A DNA stretch of 29,804 bases, from positions 1 through 29,804 of the forward strand of contig JASJGS010000213.1 in the NCBI GenBank assembly GCA_033791445.1. Direction: 5' to 3'. A model generated the notes under the pieces. It searched no databases. It was given only the letters and a program-made list of their open reading frames with translations, and was not told the DNA's origin. Positions 17,071-25,426 of this stretch are shown one piece after another (position 1 is the first letter of the stretch; every line of letters starts with the position of its first letter). Origin of the DNA: JANTGF01 sp033791445 (GTDB lineage: Bacteria; Bacteroidota; Bacteroidia; Bacteroidales; VadinHA17). Both the position numbers and the translations under genes were made by a program.

Positions 17071-19290
17071 TTAATAAACAACAGACAATTTCTTATTAGC
17101 AACGTAACCATCACCCTCAATATGCAACAAATATATTCCAGTCTTCAAATCGCTAATCGACAAGTTAACAGTTTCATTTCTATCTGATATTAATTTGTCA
17201 ATAAGCTTGGTACCACTTAAGCTAAAGACCTTGATCCGAACATCGCTAAATCCAAACTCTGGCAGGTCTATATAAATAATGTCAGTAGCTGGGTTGGGGC
17301 GCAAAGTAACTTCATCAGACAAATCATTTACAATTCCAGGCCCTATCCCAAGAGAGGGTATTTCTCCGCATACAACAGCCTCAATTCCAAGGGCTGTTCT
17401 CATGGAAATAGGATAATTTGTATCAAACCGGGTCCACTGATTTTTATAGTAATAGGCTGAGTTGGTTCCTCCAATATCAGCTCGTGGCTGTACCTGGAAG
17501 AGTGAAAATTGGTCGGTTATAGGACCCTGTTGTAGATTATCATAAAAGATTTCATACCCTATCCAGAAGTTCCCTTCAAATTCAACAATTGTATCAAAAT
17601 TTAAAATAAAATCTGTACTGTCTTTAAAATAGCTGAGTGGAAGCGACTTTGTAATAATTTCATCTTCAGGCTGAACTGTACCAGTCCAGACTTTAAACTT
17701 TACTGAATCTGTATAGGAATCAAATACAACTTGACCAATTTTAAATACTGCTGAAACTAACTTTCTGGGATTATTATTCAGGAATTTTTCTGCATACTTT
17801 GTATACTTATAAGAATTATGCCCGGTCCATATACCATCATCTTCACTCCCTGGTACCAATTCTAAAATTTCAAGAATCTCATAATCTTCCCAATTCCTGA
17901 GTGTGTCACAGGATTTAATTGCAGGTTCATATGGATCAAAACCTTCAATAAAAGCCGCACCGGCATCAATTGGATCAAGCCAAACTTTTAGTTGTTTATC
18001 AGGTTCGCCATATTTATCCCATGAGCTTGAAAACTTTTGAAAGTAGTCATTTACAGAATTACTACATCGGGCATCACCTCCAGTCAGTGTTCCAATCAGT
18101 AGACCCAGGTTATCAAAAAGAGGAGCCCCGGATGAACCAGATTCTGTGGTTCCAATATCCCACTCCAGAATTTTCCAAAAAGTATTGGAATCATAAGCTC
18201 CATAACTTGCAGATACTGGTGGATCATAATCTAGTGAAATTTTCTTCACATCAGCACTTGGATGGTGAATGGTTGTAGTTCGGCTGGGTACATTTGTCAA
18301 TAGACTCCAGCCTGCATAATAAGGTTGGAAATTAAATGGGGGATATTCACTTAATTGAACCAATGAAAAGTCAAGTTTATCACTTATTGAAGCTTTCAAT
18401 GAGGCTCCTGATATAGCTTGATTTGTAAATCCATCCGGGCCGTTGCAATAAGGACTTTCATAATTGAACACAGCAATTGTTTGGGCTGCATCTGAAGAAT
18501 CTTCAATACAATGTCCAGCAGAAATTATATAAGGAATGGCATCTTTCTTTGTATTGTTAACCAGGACACCAGTACAATACTCAACCCCATTGATCAAAAG
18601 CCGTGTTACCGATTTTTTATGATCTTGCCAGTCGGTACCGTCTGGACAATTAATATCAAGGTTACAATCACCTGATGACCCAAAATTCCCATCTTTCAAC
18701 TCTGGGAGAGAATAGATCCCAACAAAGTCATGAGCCACCTGGCCAATGGATAATAACCCATGATCATTTATTCCTGCAGGAACATAGTACTCTACCATAA
18801 GTCTATCACCTGGTACAGGTTGTGTAGCCAATATACCTGAAGCTTTGTTATTCCTATGAGTAAAAGCTCCTAATATCCATGTTTTCTGGGGGTCATAAAT
18901 AAATACCCGGGCACCCTCCGGAATCTCAAACTGATCAAATATTAAGTTTAACGAGAAGGCCCCTTCGCTTTCAATACCTATCCTCCATATTCTGTCACCA
19001 TTTGGGAGATTATTCCATTCTCCTGAATTCGAAGGATTCAAATCAACACCAAATGGATAGGCAAATTGAAAAGGTTCATTTTTATCAATAGGCTGATATT
19101 CCATTATCTGCTGGACCTCATTTTGATCAGGGCGAAGCATCTTCACATATTTTTGCTTGGGATATTTAATCTCACCACTGTAGGGAGCACCGCCATAGCT
19201 TAATTGTGCATGGACATTTTCAACATTACAAACCAATAATGCAATAAATACCGAGAAAATATTTAGACTGAAAATATGAGTAAGTTTCAT
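17071..19290 (-). CDS. Secreted trypsin-like (lysyl-endopeptidase-like) serine protease with T9SS sorting domain
   Basis: 739 residues. A signal peptide (to about residue 28, ending VHAQ) precedes a pre/pro-region (30-210). A chymotrypsin-fold S1 domain follows with an intact triad: His260 in ISAGHC, Asp307 in LDFSLVQL and Ser387 in ESGSSGAPLFD. It has cysteine pairs like those of Achromobacter lysyl endopeptidase (CNLDINC, YCTGVL). A beta-rich C-terminal section (about 470-650) and a T9SS type A sorting domain (about 665-739, from RPNPATDIIYIDL to SVVY) follow. It should be exported through Sec and T9SS and cleave proteins outside the cell. The gene lies inside the B12 operon, 104 bases after btuG and 15 before btuF, which is unusual. 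No strong promoter is seen in the 104-base gap, so B12-riboswitch control is likely. Cleavage specificity is only a guess. Confidence 0.9.
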   Translation of the reverse strand: MKLTHIFSLNIFSVFIALLVCNVENVHAQLSYGGAPYSGEIKYPKQKYVKMLRPDQNEVQQIMEYQPIDKNEPFQFAYPFGVDLNPSNSGEWNNLPNGDRIWRIGIESEGAFSLNLIFDQFEIPEGARVFIYDPQKTWILGAFTHRNNKASGILATQPVPGDRLMVEYYVPAGINDHGLLSIGQVAHDFVGIYSLPELKDGNFGSSGDCNLDINCPDGTDWQDHKKSVTRLLINGVEYCTGVLVNNTKKDAIPYIISAGHCIEDSSDAAQTIAVFNYESPYCNGPDGFTNQAISGASLKASISDKLDFSLVQLSEYPPFNFQPYYAGWSLLTNVPSRTTTIHHPSADVKKISLDYDPPVSASYGAYDSNTFWKILEWDIGTTESGSSGAPLFDNLGLLIGTLTGGDARCSNSVNDYFQKFSSSWDKYGEPDKQLKVWLDPIDAGAAFIEGFDPYEPAIKSCDTLRNWEDYEILEILELVPGSEDDGIWTGHNSYKYTKYAEKFLNNNPRKLVSAVFKIGQVVFDSYTDSVKFKVWTGTVQPEDEIITKSLPLSYFKDSTDFILNFDTIVEFEGNFWIGYEIFYDNLQQGPITDQFSLFQVQPRADIGGTNSAYYYKNQWTRFDTNYPISMRTALGIEAVVCGEIPSLGIGPGIVNDLSDEVTLRPNPATDIIYIDLPEFGFSDVRIKVFSLSGTKLIDKLISDRNETVNLSISDLKTGIYLLHIEGDGYVANKKLSVVY

Positions 19291-19394
19291 AATAATATGA
19301 TCAATTTGAAAGCTCCAATATACAATTATTTAAGGATTTGAATATCTGACAACAGAACAAAACATTTGATGAATGAATCCGTACAATTCAATAA

Positions 19395-20456
19395 TTAGTT
19401 AAAATTAGCACCATTGGGACCAATACCAACTTTTATAGAATCAACCAATGTGCCACTTTCCTCATAGCGATACAAATAGCCATCCGCATCAAAACCATTG
19501 GCTTTTAGTGCATAAATAATTCCTTCTTTCGGGTCAAGGTCTAAGCCATAGAAAGAACCTTTTATATATACCTGATTTGAGGTATTCGCATCACTAACAG
19601 TATGCTTATATATTCCCTCTGCCTCAACATAATAAATAGTATTTCCATCTTTACTTATAGCGATTCTTACAGGGTTAAAGAAATCTCCCTTGATGCCTAT
19701 TTCAAAATCCTTAGTTATTGAGTAATCGTTCGGGTTAATCTGCATAAGCCGGGAGGAGGTTTCTCCAATCACATTCCAGTTTTGATCATAACTAACCTTT
19801 CCTTTACAAAGAACCCAAACTTTACCATTCGCATCTACAACCATATCTGTGGGATTATCACCTACCTTCAAGGTCTTTACAACCAGGTCATCCAGGGAGT
19901 TAATTACAGATACAGTTGAGTCAGAAGTCCACCCTCCACTATTGGCTACAAAAACCAGATCTCCAGATTGCACCATATTTTCCGGACCGTTTCCAACAAC
20001 TATCTGCCCTGAAATCATAAAAGTTGTAAGATCAATAACTAATATGTTTCCATTGAATGCCCCATCGCTCAAGTATCCTTTATTGTTTGAGATTCCTAAA
20101 AAATATCGTGGGTAATCAGCACCCAAAACGGTACCTATTGAAGCAAAAGTTTCCAGATCAACAACTTCTACTTTTTGAGAATTATTGGCCACAATAAAAC
20201 CCATATCTTCAAAAACAGTAAAAGACTGAATGACATCACCAGTACTTCTATTGTTAACCTGCTCAAATAAATTGTAATAGATTAAAGATGAATCTGTATC
20301 AATATAGGTAATTGATCCGTTATTACTTGCATATCCCCCTTCATTTACTACAAAAACACCATGCAAAAACCCGGTATCCAAAGGTTTACTTTCCTCCTTA
20401 TTACAGGAAGCAGAAAAGATAATTACAAAACTCAAAAAAAGTAATCTTCTATCCAT
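19395..20456 (-). CDS. btuG: BtuG-like cell-surface cobalamin-binding propeller lipoprotein
   Basis: 353 residues. It has a lipoprotein signal with lipobox FSASC (Cys18), then a YncE/DUF5074-like beta-propeller of about seven blades. Blade signatures include VEVVDLETFASIGTVLG, NILVIDLTTFMISGQIVVG, VSVINSLDDLVVKTLKVG and LMQINPNDYSITKDFEIG. In gut Bacteroides, BtuG proteins of this fold and size sit on the cell surface, bind B12 very tightly and pass it to BtuB. Here the gene begins 5 bases after btuB, below a cobalamin riboswitch, which makes the same role likely. The lipobox, propeller and context are seen. B12 binding is inferred from the family and position. Without the riboswitch it would be only a YncE-like protein. 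Confidence 0.85.
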   Translation of the reverse strand: MDRRLLFLSFVIIFSASCNKEESKPLDTGFLHGVFVVNEGGYASNNGSITYIDTDSSLIYYNLFEQVNNRSTGDVIQSFTVFEDMGFIVANNSQKVEVVDLETFASIGTVLGADYPRYFLGISNNKGYLSDGAFNGNILVIDLTTFMISGQIVVGNGPENMVQSGDLVFVANSGGWTSDSTVSVINSLDDLVVKTLKVGDNPTDMVVDANGKVWVLCKGKVSYDQNWNVIGETSSRLMQINPNDYSITKDFEIGIKGDFFNPVRIAISKDGNTIYYVEAEGIYKHTVSDANTSNQVYIKGSFYGLDLDPKEGIIYALKANGFDADGYLYRYEESGTLVDSIKVGIGPNGANFN

Positions 20457-20461
20457 TTTTT

Positions 20462-22417
20462 CTATTTATTTGATTTAAAAGACTTGTTATTTATACCAAC
20501 TACCAGTCCCAGATACCAGGCTCTTCCAGGCATGGGATAAGACCTTATCATTTGATATTCCGCATTTAACAAATTCTTTACTTTAATTTGAATAAAAGAG
20601 GCAGGAAGTAACTTTTCAATTTTATACCCAAGAGTTATGTCCAATATATGAAAAGGATCAAGTGCAAAAAAAGGATCATTATTTTCTGTAGTATATCTTT
20701 CACCAAAATATTTGTGATCTACAGTGGCATAAATATATTTATATTCAAGGGTTAAAGAATTCATTATGATATTCTTCGGCACATATCTTAATTGTTTATG
20801 TAAAAGTTCGGGATCATTTATTTCCTCAACAGTTGAAAATGTAAGTGAATAATTTGTAGAGAATCTTAATAAAAAACTCTCCGTAGCAAAGCTATATCTA
20901 GCACCCAATTCAAGCCCTCTTGACCATACCTTTTTGTAGTTTACCGGACTCCAGAACCCAACTTCAGGAATCCATTGGATCCATTCATTAATCCAGCCAG
21001 AATAAGCATCTACTTCAAATGTTAGTTTATTTCTTGATTTTATAGGATCTAATAATTCAGTTCCTGCTCCAAAATTTATGTTCCACCCTGATTCTGGTAG
21101 CAATTCTGGATTACCACCAGGTTGCCAATATTTATCATTAAGGCCCGGTAATCTATACCTATTTGAAACATTTAATTTCACCCAGGATTCCCTTCGAAAA
21201 GGTTTATAGTTAAATCCAAATGAGGCCAATGGTGAGGGAATTTGGAATTGGTTAAAATTCTGACGCAACGAACCAAGAATTCTTATTTTACCTAGTTGAT
21301 ACTTAGCACTGGCAATTAAATTTGCCCTATATTCTTTGACCCTGTTCCCATAGGAAGATACATCGGCGCGAATAAGAGCCAGATTGCCCCCAAGGTCAAT
21401 TGTAAGATTTCGAAATTGAAAAAACCTATTGTTAAAATCAAAATACCCTTGTTGACTAAAGATTCTGGAATCAACAACATACTGCCCATCCAAATCAAGC
21501 TTTTTATCGACATATCTCAAATTATCAGAAATATATCCCACTTTAAATTCTAAACTTGTTTTGGGAAACAATTTCTTCCACTTAGCAAAAACCTTTAAAG
21601 AACTATCTGCTTGAGCCTGCATACTTTCACCATAGGTACCCATTGGCATAGGGATTTCTTTATTCTTCACTAAATACCATGCAGCCACTTCCAAATAATT
21701 GCTCTTTGGAAGATTAATACTTATTTTCTGAAGTAAGCCAAAATTCTTTAAGCTGTTATGCTTAGAAGTTTCAACCGGCGAACCTGGCTTTTCAAAATCA
21801 TTATAGCTAAAGTCATTTTCTGAATATTGTGAAACCAGGCTTAAATCATAATGTACCTTATCCCCTCCTACTCCCAATTCAATGCCACCCATTAAATTCC
21901 CAAAACTCCCTGCTTCCAGGCTTCCTTTTAAAACAAATGTTTCAGACCAATCCACATCTTTGTCTAATTCTATTGAGCCACCAAATGCACCACTTCCATA
22001 AAGAGAACCCGAGGAACCATAAACTAGTCGAATATTATTAAAAAAGCTTGCAGGAATTAAGGAGAGATCAACAGTTCCAGTTGTTATTGAATTTATCGGA
22101 AAGCCATTCCACATTACATTTGTATGTGCAGAACCCGTTCCACGCAAAGAAATTGAACTTAAGGAACCCGTACCTCCATATCCATAAACATTAATCGCGC
22201 CTGATTTTGAGATCAATTCGTCCAAATTCGATGAAAAGGTTCTGGCTATCAATCCTGAATCAATAAATAACACCTTTTGATCATCCTTATAAAAAAAAGT
22301 CCTGGATTTGACAACTTTCACTTCAGGGATAGATATTGTATCTATCTTCATGCCATATAAATTACAGGCATAAATAAAGAGCAAGCTTATAATTGCGTAT
22401 TTCGTAAAAGTTTTCAA
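20462..22417 (-). CDS. btuB: TonB-dependent outer-membrane cobalamin receptor
   Basis: 651 residues. A signal peptide (about 1-22) is followed by a TonB-box-like DTISIPEVKVV, a plug domain (about 40-160; DELISKSGAINVYGYGG, SLSSISLRGTGSAHTNVMWN, SGSLYGSGAFGGSIEL) and a 22-strand-type barrel ending in IQIKVKNLLNAEYQMIRSYPMPGRAWYLGLVVGI. It would import B12 across the outer membrane with TonB energy. It follows a cobalamin riboswitch by about 40 bases, which fixes its substrate. The start codon is TTG (22417-22415). There is no usable ATG: an in-frame TAA lies 30 bases upstream, and the first internal ATG (residue 23) falls after the signal peptide. It lacks the N-terminal carboxypeptidase-like domain seen in SusC-type receptors, consistent with a BtuB role. 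Confidence 0.95.
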   Translation of the reverse strand: MKTFTKYAIISLLFIYACNLYGMKIDTISIPEVKVVKSRTFFYKDDQKVLFIDSGLIARTFSSNLDELISKSGAINVYGYGGTGSLSSISLRGTGSAHTNVMWNGFPINSITTGTVDLSLIPASFFNNIRLVYGSSGSLYGSGAFGGSIELDKDVDWSETFVLKGSLEAGSFGNLMGGIELGVGGDKVHYDLSLVSQYSENDFSYNDFEKPGSPVETSKHNSLKNFGLLQKISINLPKSNYLEVAAWYLVKNKEIPMPMGTYGESMQAQADSSLKVFAKWKKLFPKTSLEFKVGYISDNLRYVDKKLDLDGQYVVDSRIFSQQGYFDFNNRFFQFRNLTIDLGGNLALIRADVSSYGNRVKEYRANLIASAKYQLGKIRILGSLRQNFNQFQIPSPLASFGFNYKPFRRESWVKLNVSNRYRLPGLNDKYWQPGGNPELLPESGWNINFGAGTELLDPIKSRNKLTFEVDAYSGWINEWIQWIPEVGFWSPVNYKKVWSRGLELGARYSFATESFLLRFSTNYSLTFSTVEEINDPELLHKQLRYVPKNIIMNSLTLEYKYIYATVDHKYFGERYTTENNDPFFALDPFHILDITLGYKIEKLLPASFIQIKVKNLLNAEYQMIRSYPMPGRAWYLGLVVGINNKSFKSNK

Positions 22418-22457
22418 AAGTGATTTTAAATGTTTAGCCCGAACAAATTAAGACAAT

Positions 22458-22641
22458 GGCAGGTCTTCTGACTTTCCTTATTTTGATCGCCTTCCCATCC
22501 GCAGAGCGCAGAAAGTGGCTGGTTAGATCAAAATTCTACAAGGATCACAGCAGCGGGTACTGTCCAGGATTTTTTACAAATGTAAAGCACCTGATTCCCT
22601 TTTCACCAAACAGTTTGATTTACCTGTTTGACACCAATGCT
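22458..22641 (-). promoter_or_regulatory. Cobalamin (B12) riboswitch
   Basis: On the minus strand the conserved blocks of the cobalamin riboswitch occur in order: a 5' hairpin CAAACAG / CTGTTTG followed by GGTGAAAAGGGAATCAGGTG, then AATCCTGGACAGTACCCGCTGCTGTGA, a perfect 9-bp stem (22480-22488 with 22526-22534) enclosing a GC-rich arm, and the terminal B12 box AGTCAGAAGACCTGCC (22458-22473). It lies 40 bases before the btuB start. No terminator hairpin is seen after it, so control is more likely of translation, through pairing of the GC-rich loop with the leader. High B12 should shut off the downstream operon. Confidence 0.96.
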
Positions 22642-22645
22642 TACA

Positions 22646-22653
22646 CAAAAGTA
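22646..22653 (-). promoter_or_regulatory. Bacteroidota-type -7 promoter element of the B12 operon
   Basis: Minus-strand TACTTTTG fits TAnnTTTG and places the transcript start near 22640, exactly at the 5' edge of the riboswitch. A -33 TTG at the usual spacing is not obvious. The element overlaps the left arm of an 11-bp inverted repeat. Confidence 0.55.
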
Positions 22654-22709
22654 CAAATCTTTTTCTATTTTTAAGGAATTAAACCGAATCCTTTTTATAA
22701 GATTTGTAC
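22651..22709. repeat. 11-bp inverted repeat between the B12 operon and ligA
   Basis: GTACAAATCTT (22651-22661) and its exact complement AAGATTTGTAC (22699-22709) face each other across 37 bases, with a nested AAGGA / TCCTT pair inside. It sits in the promoter zone of two divergent transcripts and overlaps the -7 element of the B12 operon, so it could be an operator or simply a hairpin in the ligA leader. Confidence 0.6.
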
Positions 22710-22755
22710 AGGAGATAAGTTTAAGAAAGTTAACTTCAATTAAAAGAACCAATAA

Positions 22756-24762
22756 ATGAATCTGGACCAGGCAAAAGTCAGGGTACAAAAGCTTAGAAAA
22801 GACCTGAACGCTCACAATCACAGGTATTATGTTTTGTCTGATCCTACAATTAGTGATTATCAATATGACTTGTTAATGCAGGAACTAATTGAGCTTGAAA
22901 ATAGTTTTCCGTCATTATCAGATCCTAATTCCCCATCTCAGCGTGTAGGTAACGATATTAACGATGCTTTTATCCAGGTCCAGCATAATACACCGATGCT
23001 TTCACTTGGAAATACATACTCTTTCGACGAGTTAAAAGAATTTGACAAAAGAATAAAAAAGGAGATAACTGAGTCCTTTAATTATGTTTGCGAATTAAAA
23101 TATGATGGAACTGCCATAAGTATTACATATGAGAATGGAAATTTAATGCGAGCTGTAACTCGAGGTGACGGTACTTTTGGAGATGATGTAACAAACAACG
23201 TTCGAACAATAAAAAGTATACCCTTATCACTAATTAAAGGGGACTATATGGAAGAATTTGAAATACGGGGTGAAATACTGATGCCTATTAAAGGATTTCA
23301 AAAGTTAAATGAAAGAAGAATAAAAAATGAAGAAATGCCATTTGCCAATCCACGGAATTCCTCCTCTGGGACCTTGAAAATGTTAAATTCTACTGAAGTG
23401 GCCAAACGGCCTTTGGATTGTTTTTTTTATTTTATTCTTGGCGAAAACCTGCCTTATTCAAACCACTATGATAACCTAATGGCTGCTAAATCCTGGGGGT
23501 TTAAAATCTCTGAGGATGTCGAGAAGCATCCTAATATTGAAAGTGTTTACCAATACATTTCGAAATGGGAATCAAAACGAAAAAATCTTCCTTTTGAAAT
23601 CGATGGAGTGGTAATAAAAGTAAACTCCTATTCTCTCCAAAATAAACTTGGTTTTACAGCAAAATCTCCTCGATGGGCTATTTCTTACAAATTCAAAGCG
23701 GAACAAGCATTAACACGTTTACTTTCTATAAGTTATCAGGTAGGACGTACAGGAAGTATAACTCCAGTTGCAAACCTGGAACCTGTCCTACTTGCGGGAA
23801 CAACTGTAAAAAGAGCTTCCCTTCATAACGCAGATCAGATTGAATTGCTGGATGTTAGGATTGGTGATATGGTTTATCTCGAAAAAGGTGGAGAGATTAT
23901 ACCTAAAATAGTTGGAGTTGACCGAAATCAGCGAAGCGACAACTCTGCTCAGATAGAATATATAAAAAACTGTCCGGCATGTCAGTCCGAACTCGTTAGA
24001 AAGGAAGGTGAAGCCAACCACTACTGTCCAAATACATCAGTTTGCCCACCACAAATTAAAGGAAGAATTGAGCATTTTATAAGTCGGAAAGCTATGAATA
24101 TTGATGGCCTTGGGGAGGAAACTGTAGACATGCTTTTTAGAGAAGGGCTTATAAAGAATTCTGCAGACTTGTATGTATTACAAGAGGAAGATCTCATAAA
24201 TCTCGAGCGATTAGGCGAAAAATCTGCGAAGAACATTATAACCAGTATTAGTAAAAGTAAGGCCACTCCTTTTCCAAGAGTATTATACGCACTGGGTATC
24301 CGCTATATTGGTGAAACAGTTGCAAAAAACCTAGCAAAAAATTTTGGATCAATAGATAGTTTAAAATCTCAGAGTATCGAAGAGCTTGTTTCAACTGATG
24401 AGATAGGTGAGAAAATTGCTGAAAGTATTTACAACTATTTACAAGACAAAGATAACATTGAGTATATAGATAGATTGATATCATATGGTCTTAAGTTTCA
24501 ATCTAAAATTGCAGTTGCTTCAAGCTTAAATATATTGGATGGTTTATCATTTGTTATTTCCGGAACTTTTTTGGGGTATTCAAGAGATGAAATAAAAATG
24601 ATGATAGAGGAAAATGGTGGAAAAAACCTAAGCGGAATTTCTGCAAAAACCAGTTTCCTTGTAGCTGGAAACAAAATTGGACCTAGTAAACTGGAAAAAG
24701 CTAAAAAACTGAATATTAAGATAATTTCAGAAGATGACTTACTCCAAATGATAAGAGGTTAA
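22756..24762 (+). CDS. ligA: NAD-dependent DNA ligase
   Basis: LigA seals nicks in DNA using NAD+, in replication and repair. The 668-residue protein has all family domains: the Ia domain (about 1-65; HNHRYYVLSDPTISDYQYD), the adenylation domain with the active-site lysine in CELKYDGTA (Lys115) and RGDGTFGDDVTNNVRTI, the OB fold, a four-cysteine zinc finger (CPAC ... YCPNTSVC, about 400-425), helix-hairpin-helix repeats (about 430-580; MNIDGLGEETVDMLF) and a C-terminal BRCT domain (about 590-668; LSFVISGTFLGYSRDEI). The start is the ATG at 22756, which immediately precedes the Ia domain. It is divergent from the B12 operon and probably reads toward the DUF6913 gene. Length and motifs are normal. 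Confidence 0.98.
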   Translation: MNLDQAKVRVQKLRKDLNAHNHRYYVLSDPTISDYQYDLLMQELIELENSFPSLSDPNSPSQRVGNDINDAFIQVQHNTPMLSLGNTYSFDELKEFDKRIKKEITESFNYVCELKYDGTAISITYENGNLMRAVTRGDGTFGDDVTNNVRTIKSIPLSLIKGDYMEEFEIRGEILMPIKGFQKLNERRIKNEEMPFANPRNSSSGTLKMLNSTEVAKRPLDCFFYFILGENLPYSNHYDNLMAAKSWGFKISEDVEKHPNIESVYQYISKWESKRKNLPFEIDGVVIKVNSYSLQNKLGFTAKSPRWAISYKFKAEQALTRLLSISYQVGRTGSITPVANLEPVLLAGTTVKRASLHNADQIELLDVRIGDMVYLEKGGEIIPKIVGVDRNQRSDNSAQIEYIKNCPACQSELVRKEGEANHYCPNTSVCPPQIKGRIEHFISRKAMNIDGLGEETVDMLFREGLIKNSADLYVLQEEDLINLERLGEKSAKNIITSISKSKATPFPRVLYALGIRYIGETVAKNLAKNFGSIDSLKSQSIEELVSTDEIGEKIAESIYNYLQDKDNIEYIDRLISYGLKFQSKIAVASSLNILDGLSFVISGTFLGYSRDEIKMMIEENGGKNLSGISAKTSFLVAGNKIGPSKLEKAKKLNIKIISEDDLLQMIRG

Positions 24763-24809
24763 AATCAAAACTTCTGAAAAATATTTGCGTATAAAAAAGG
24801 GATCACATC

Positions 24810-24838
24810 AATAAATTGAAAAAATCTATCAATTTATT
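24810..24838. repeat. 10-bp inverted repeat downstream of ligA
   Basis: AATAAATTGA (24810-24819) and TCAATTTATT (24829-24838) can form a stem with a 9-base loop. No T-run follows, so it is at best a weak terminator. It lies just before the next gene's leader. Confidence 0.4.
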
Positions 24839-24849
24839 TATCTTGCGGC

Positions 24850-25416
24850 ATGGAAATTTTTTCAAAATTCAGAACCAAAACCGGCAAAGCTGTATTGCGT
24901 AAACTGCAGGCTAAGCGGGTTAGGCGCAGAAAGGTCTTCAATTTTAAAACAGCCCAGAAAATAGGAATTGTCTTTGATGCTACTAATCCTAATCATTTCA
25001 ATGCAGTTTACGGTTTTTATAAAGAATTACTGGGCGATAGAAAAGAAGTTTTCATGCTTGGTTTCGTAGATAGTAATGAAGTTCCTGAGAAGTATTTGTT
25101 TAAGAAAAATCTCTTCATTTTTACCCGTAAAGATGTAAATTGGGTTTATAAACCAAAAAACACAGACGCAATTCGATTTATTAATAAGGAGTTTGACATC
25201 CTTATTGATCTTACCCTTGAGTATTATTTTATTTTGGACTATATAATTTCTCTTTCACTTGCCAGATTTAAAGTAGGCCGGTTCCATGATGAAAGGGCCG
25301 ACTATGATATGATGATCTACATGAAAGATGGCTTAACAATAGAGTATTTTGTAAACCAGGTAAAGCATTATCTGGAGCGTATCAACCGGCCAATGTTTGT
25401 CTACCGGAGTAATTAA
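24850..25416 (+). CDS. DUF6913 family protein of unknown function
   Basis: 188 residues. No signal peptide or membrane segment is evident. The N-terminus is strongly basic (LRKLQAKRVRRRKVF), followed by a Rossmann-like alternation of strands and helices (KIGIVFDATNPNHFNAVYGFYKEL, DILIDLTLEYYFILDYII, ARFKVGRFHDE). It resembles the DUF6913 family, known only from Bacteroidota and without an assigned role. It starts with ATG and ends 10 bases before dapA on the same strand, so the two are almost certainly co-transcribed. The hydrophobic YYFILDYIISLSLARF segment might contact a membrane or partner. Family recognition is from memory and function is unknown. Confidence 0.8.
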   Translation: MEIFSKFRTKTGKAVLRKLQAKRVRRRKVFNFKTAQKIGIVFDATNPNHFNAVYGFYKELLGDRKEVFMLGFVDSNEVPEKYLFKKNLFIFTRKDVNWVYKPKNTDAIRFINKEFDILIDLTLEYYFILDYIISLSLARFKVGRFHDERADYDMMIYMKDGLTIEYFVNQVKHYLERINRPMFVYRSN

Positions 25417-25426
25417 TTAATAGATT

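Noticed and set aside
19291..19394. Separate promoter for the protease gene
   Set aside because: The best candidate, TATATTGG on the minus strand, misses the -7 consensus at one position and has no -33 box at the right distance. It is kept only as a weak possibility.
13784..22417. Heme or siderophore uptake operon
   Set aside because: The ABC and TonB families alone would allow it, but the upstream RNA has all the conserved blocks of a cobalamin riboswitch and the second gene is BtuG-like.
22456..22674. Small plus-strand open frame of 72 codons
   Set aside because: It lies entirely on the complement of the cobalamin riboswitch and its promoter, and its composition follows the RNA structure rather than coding use.
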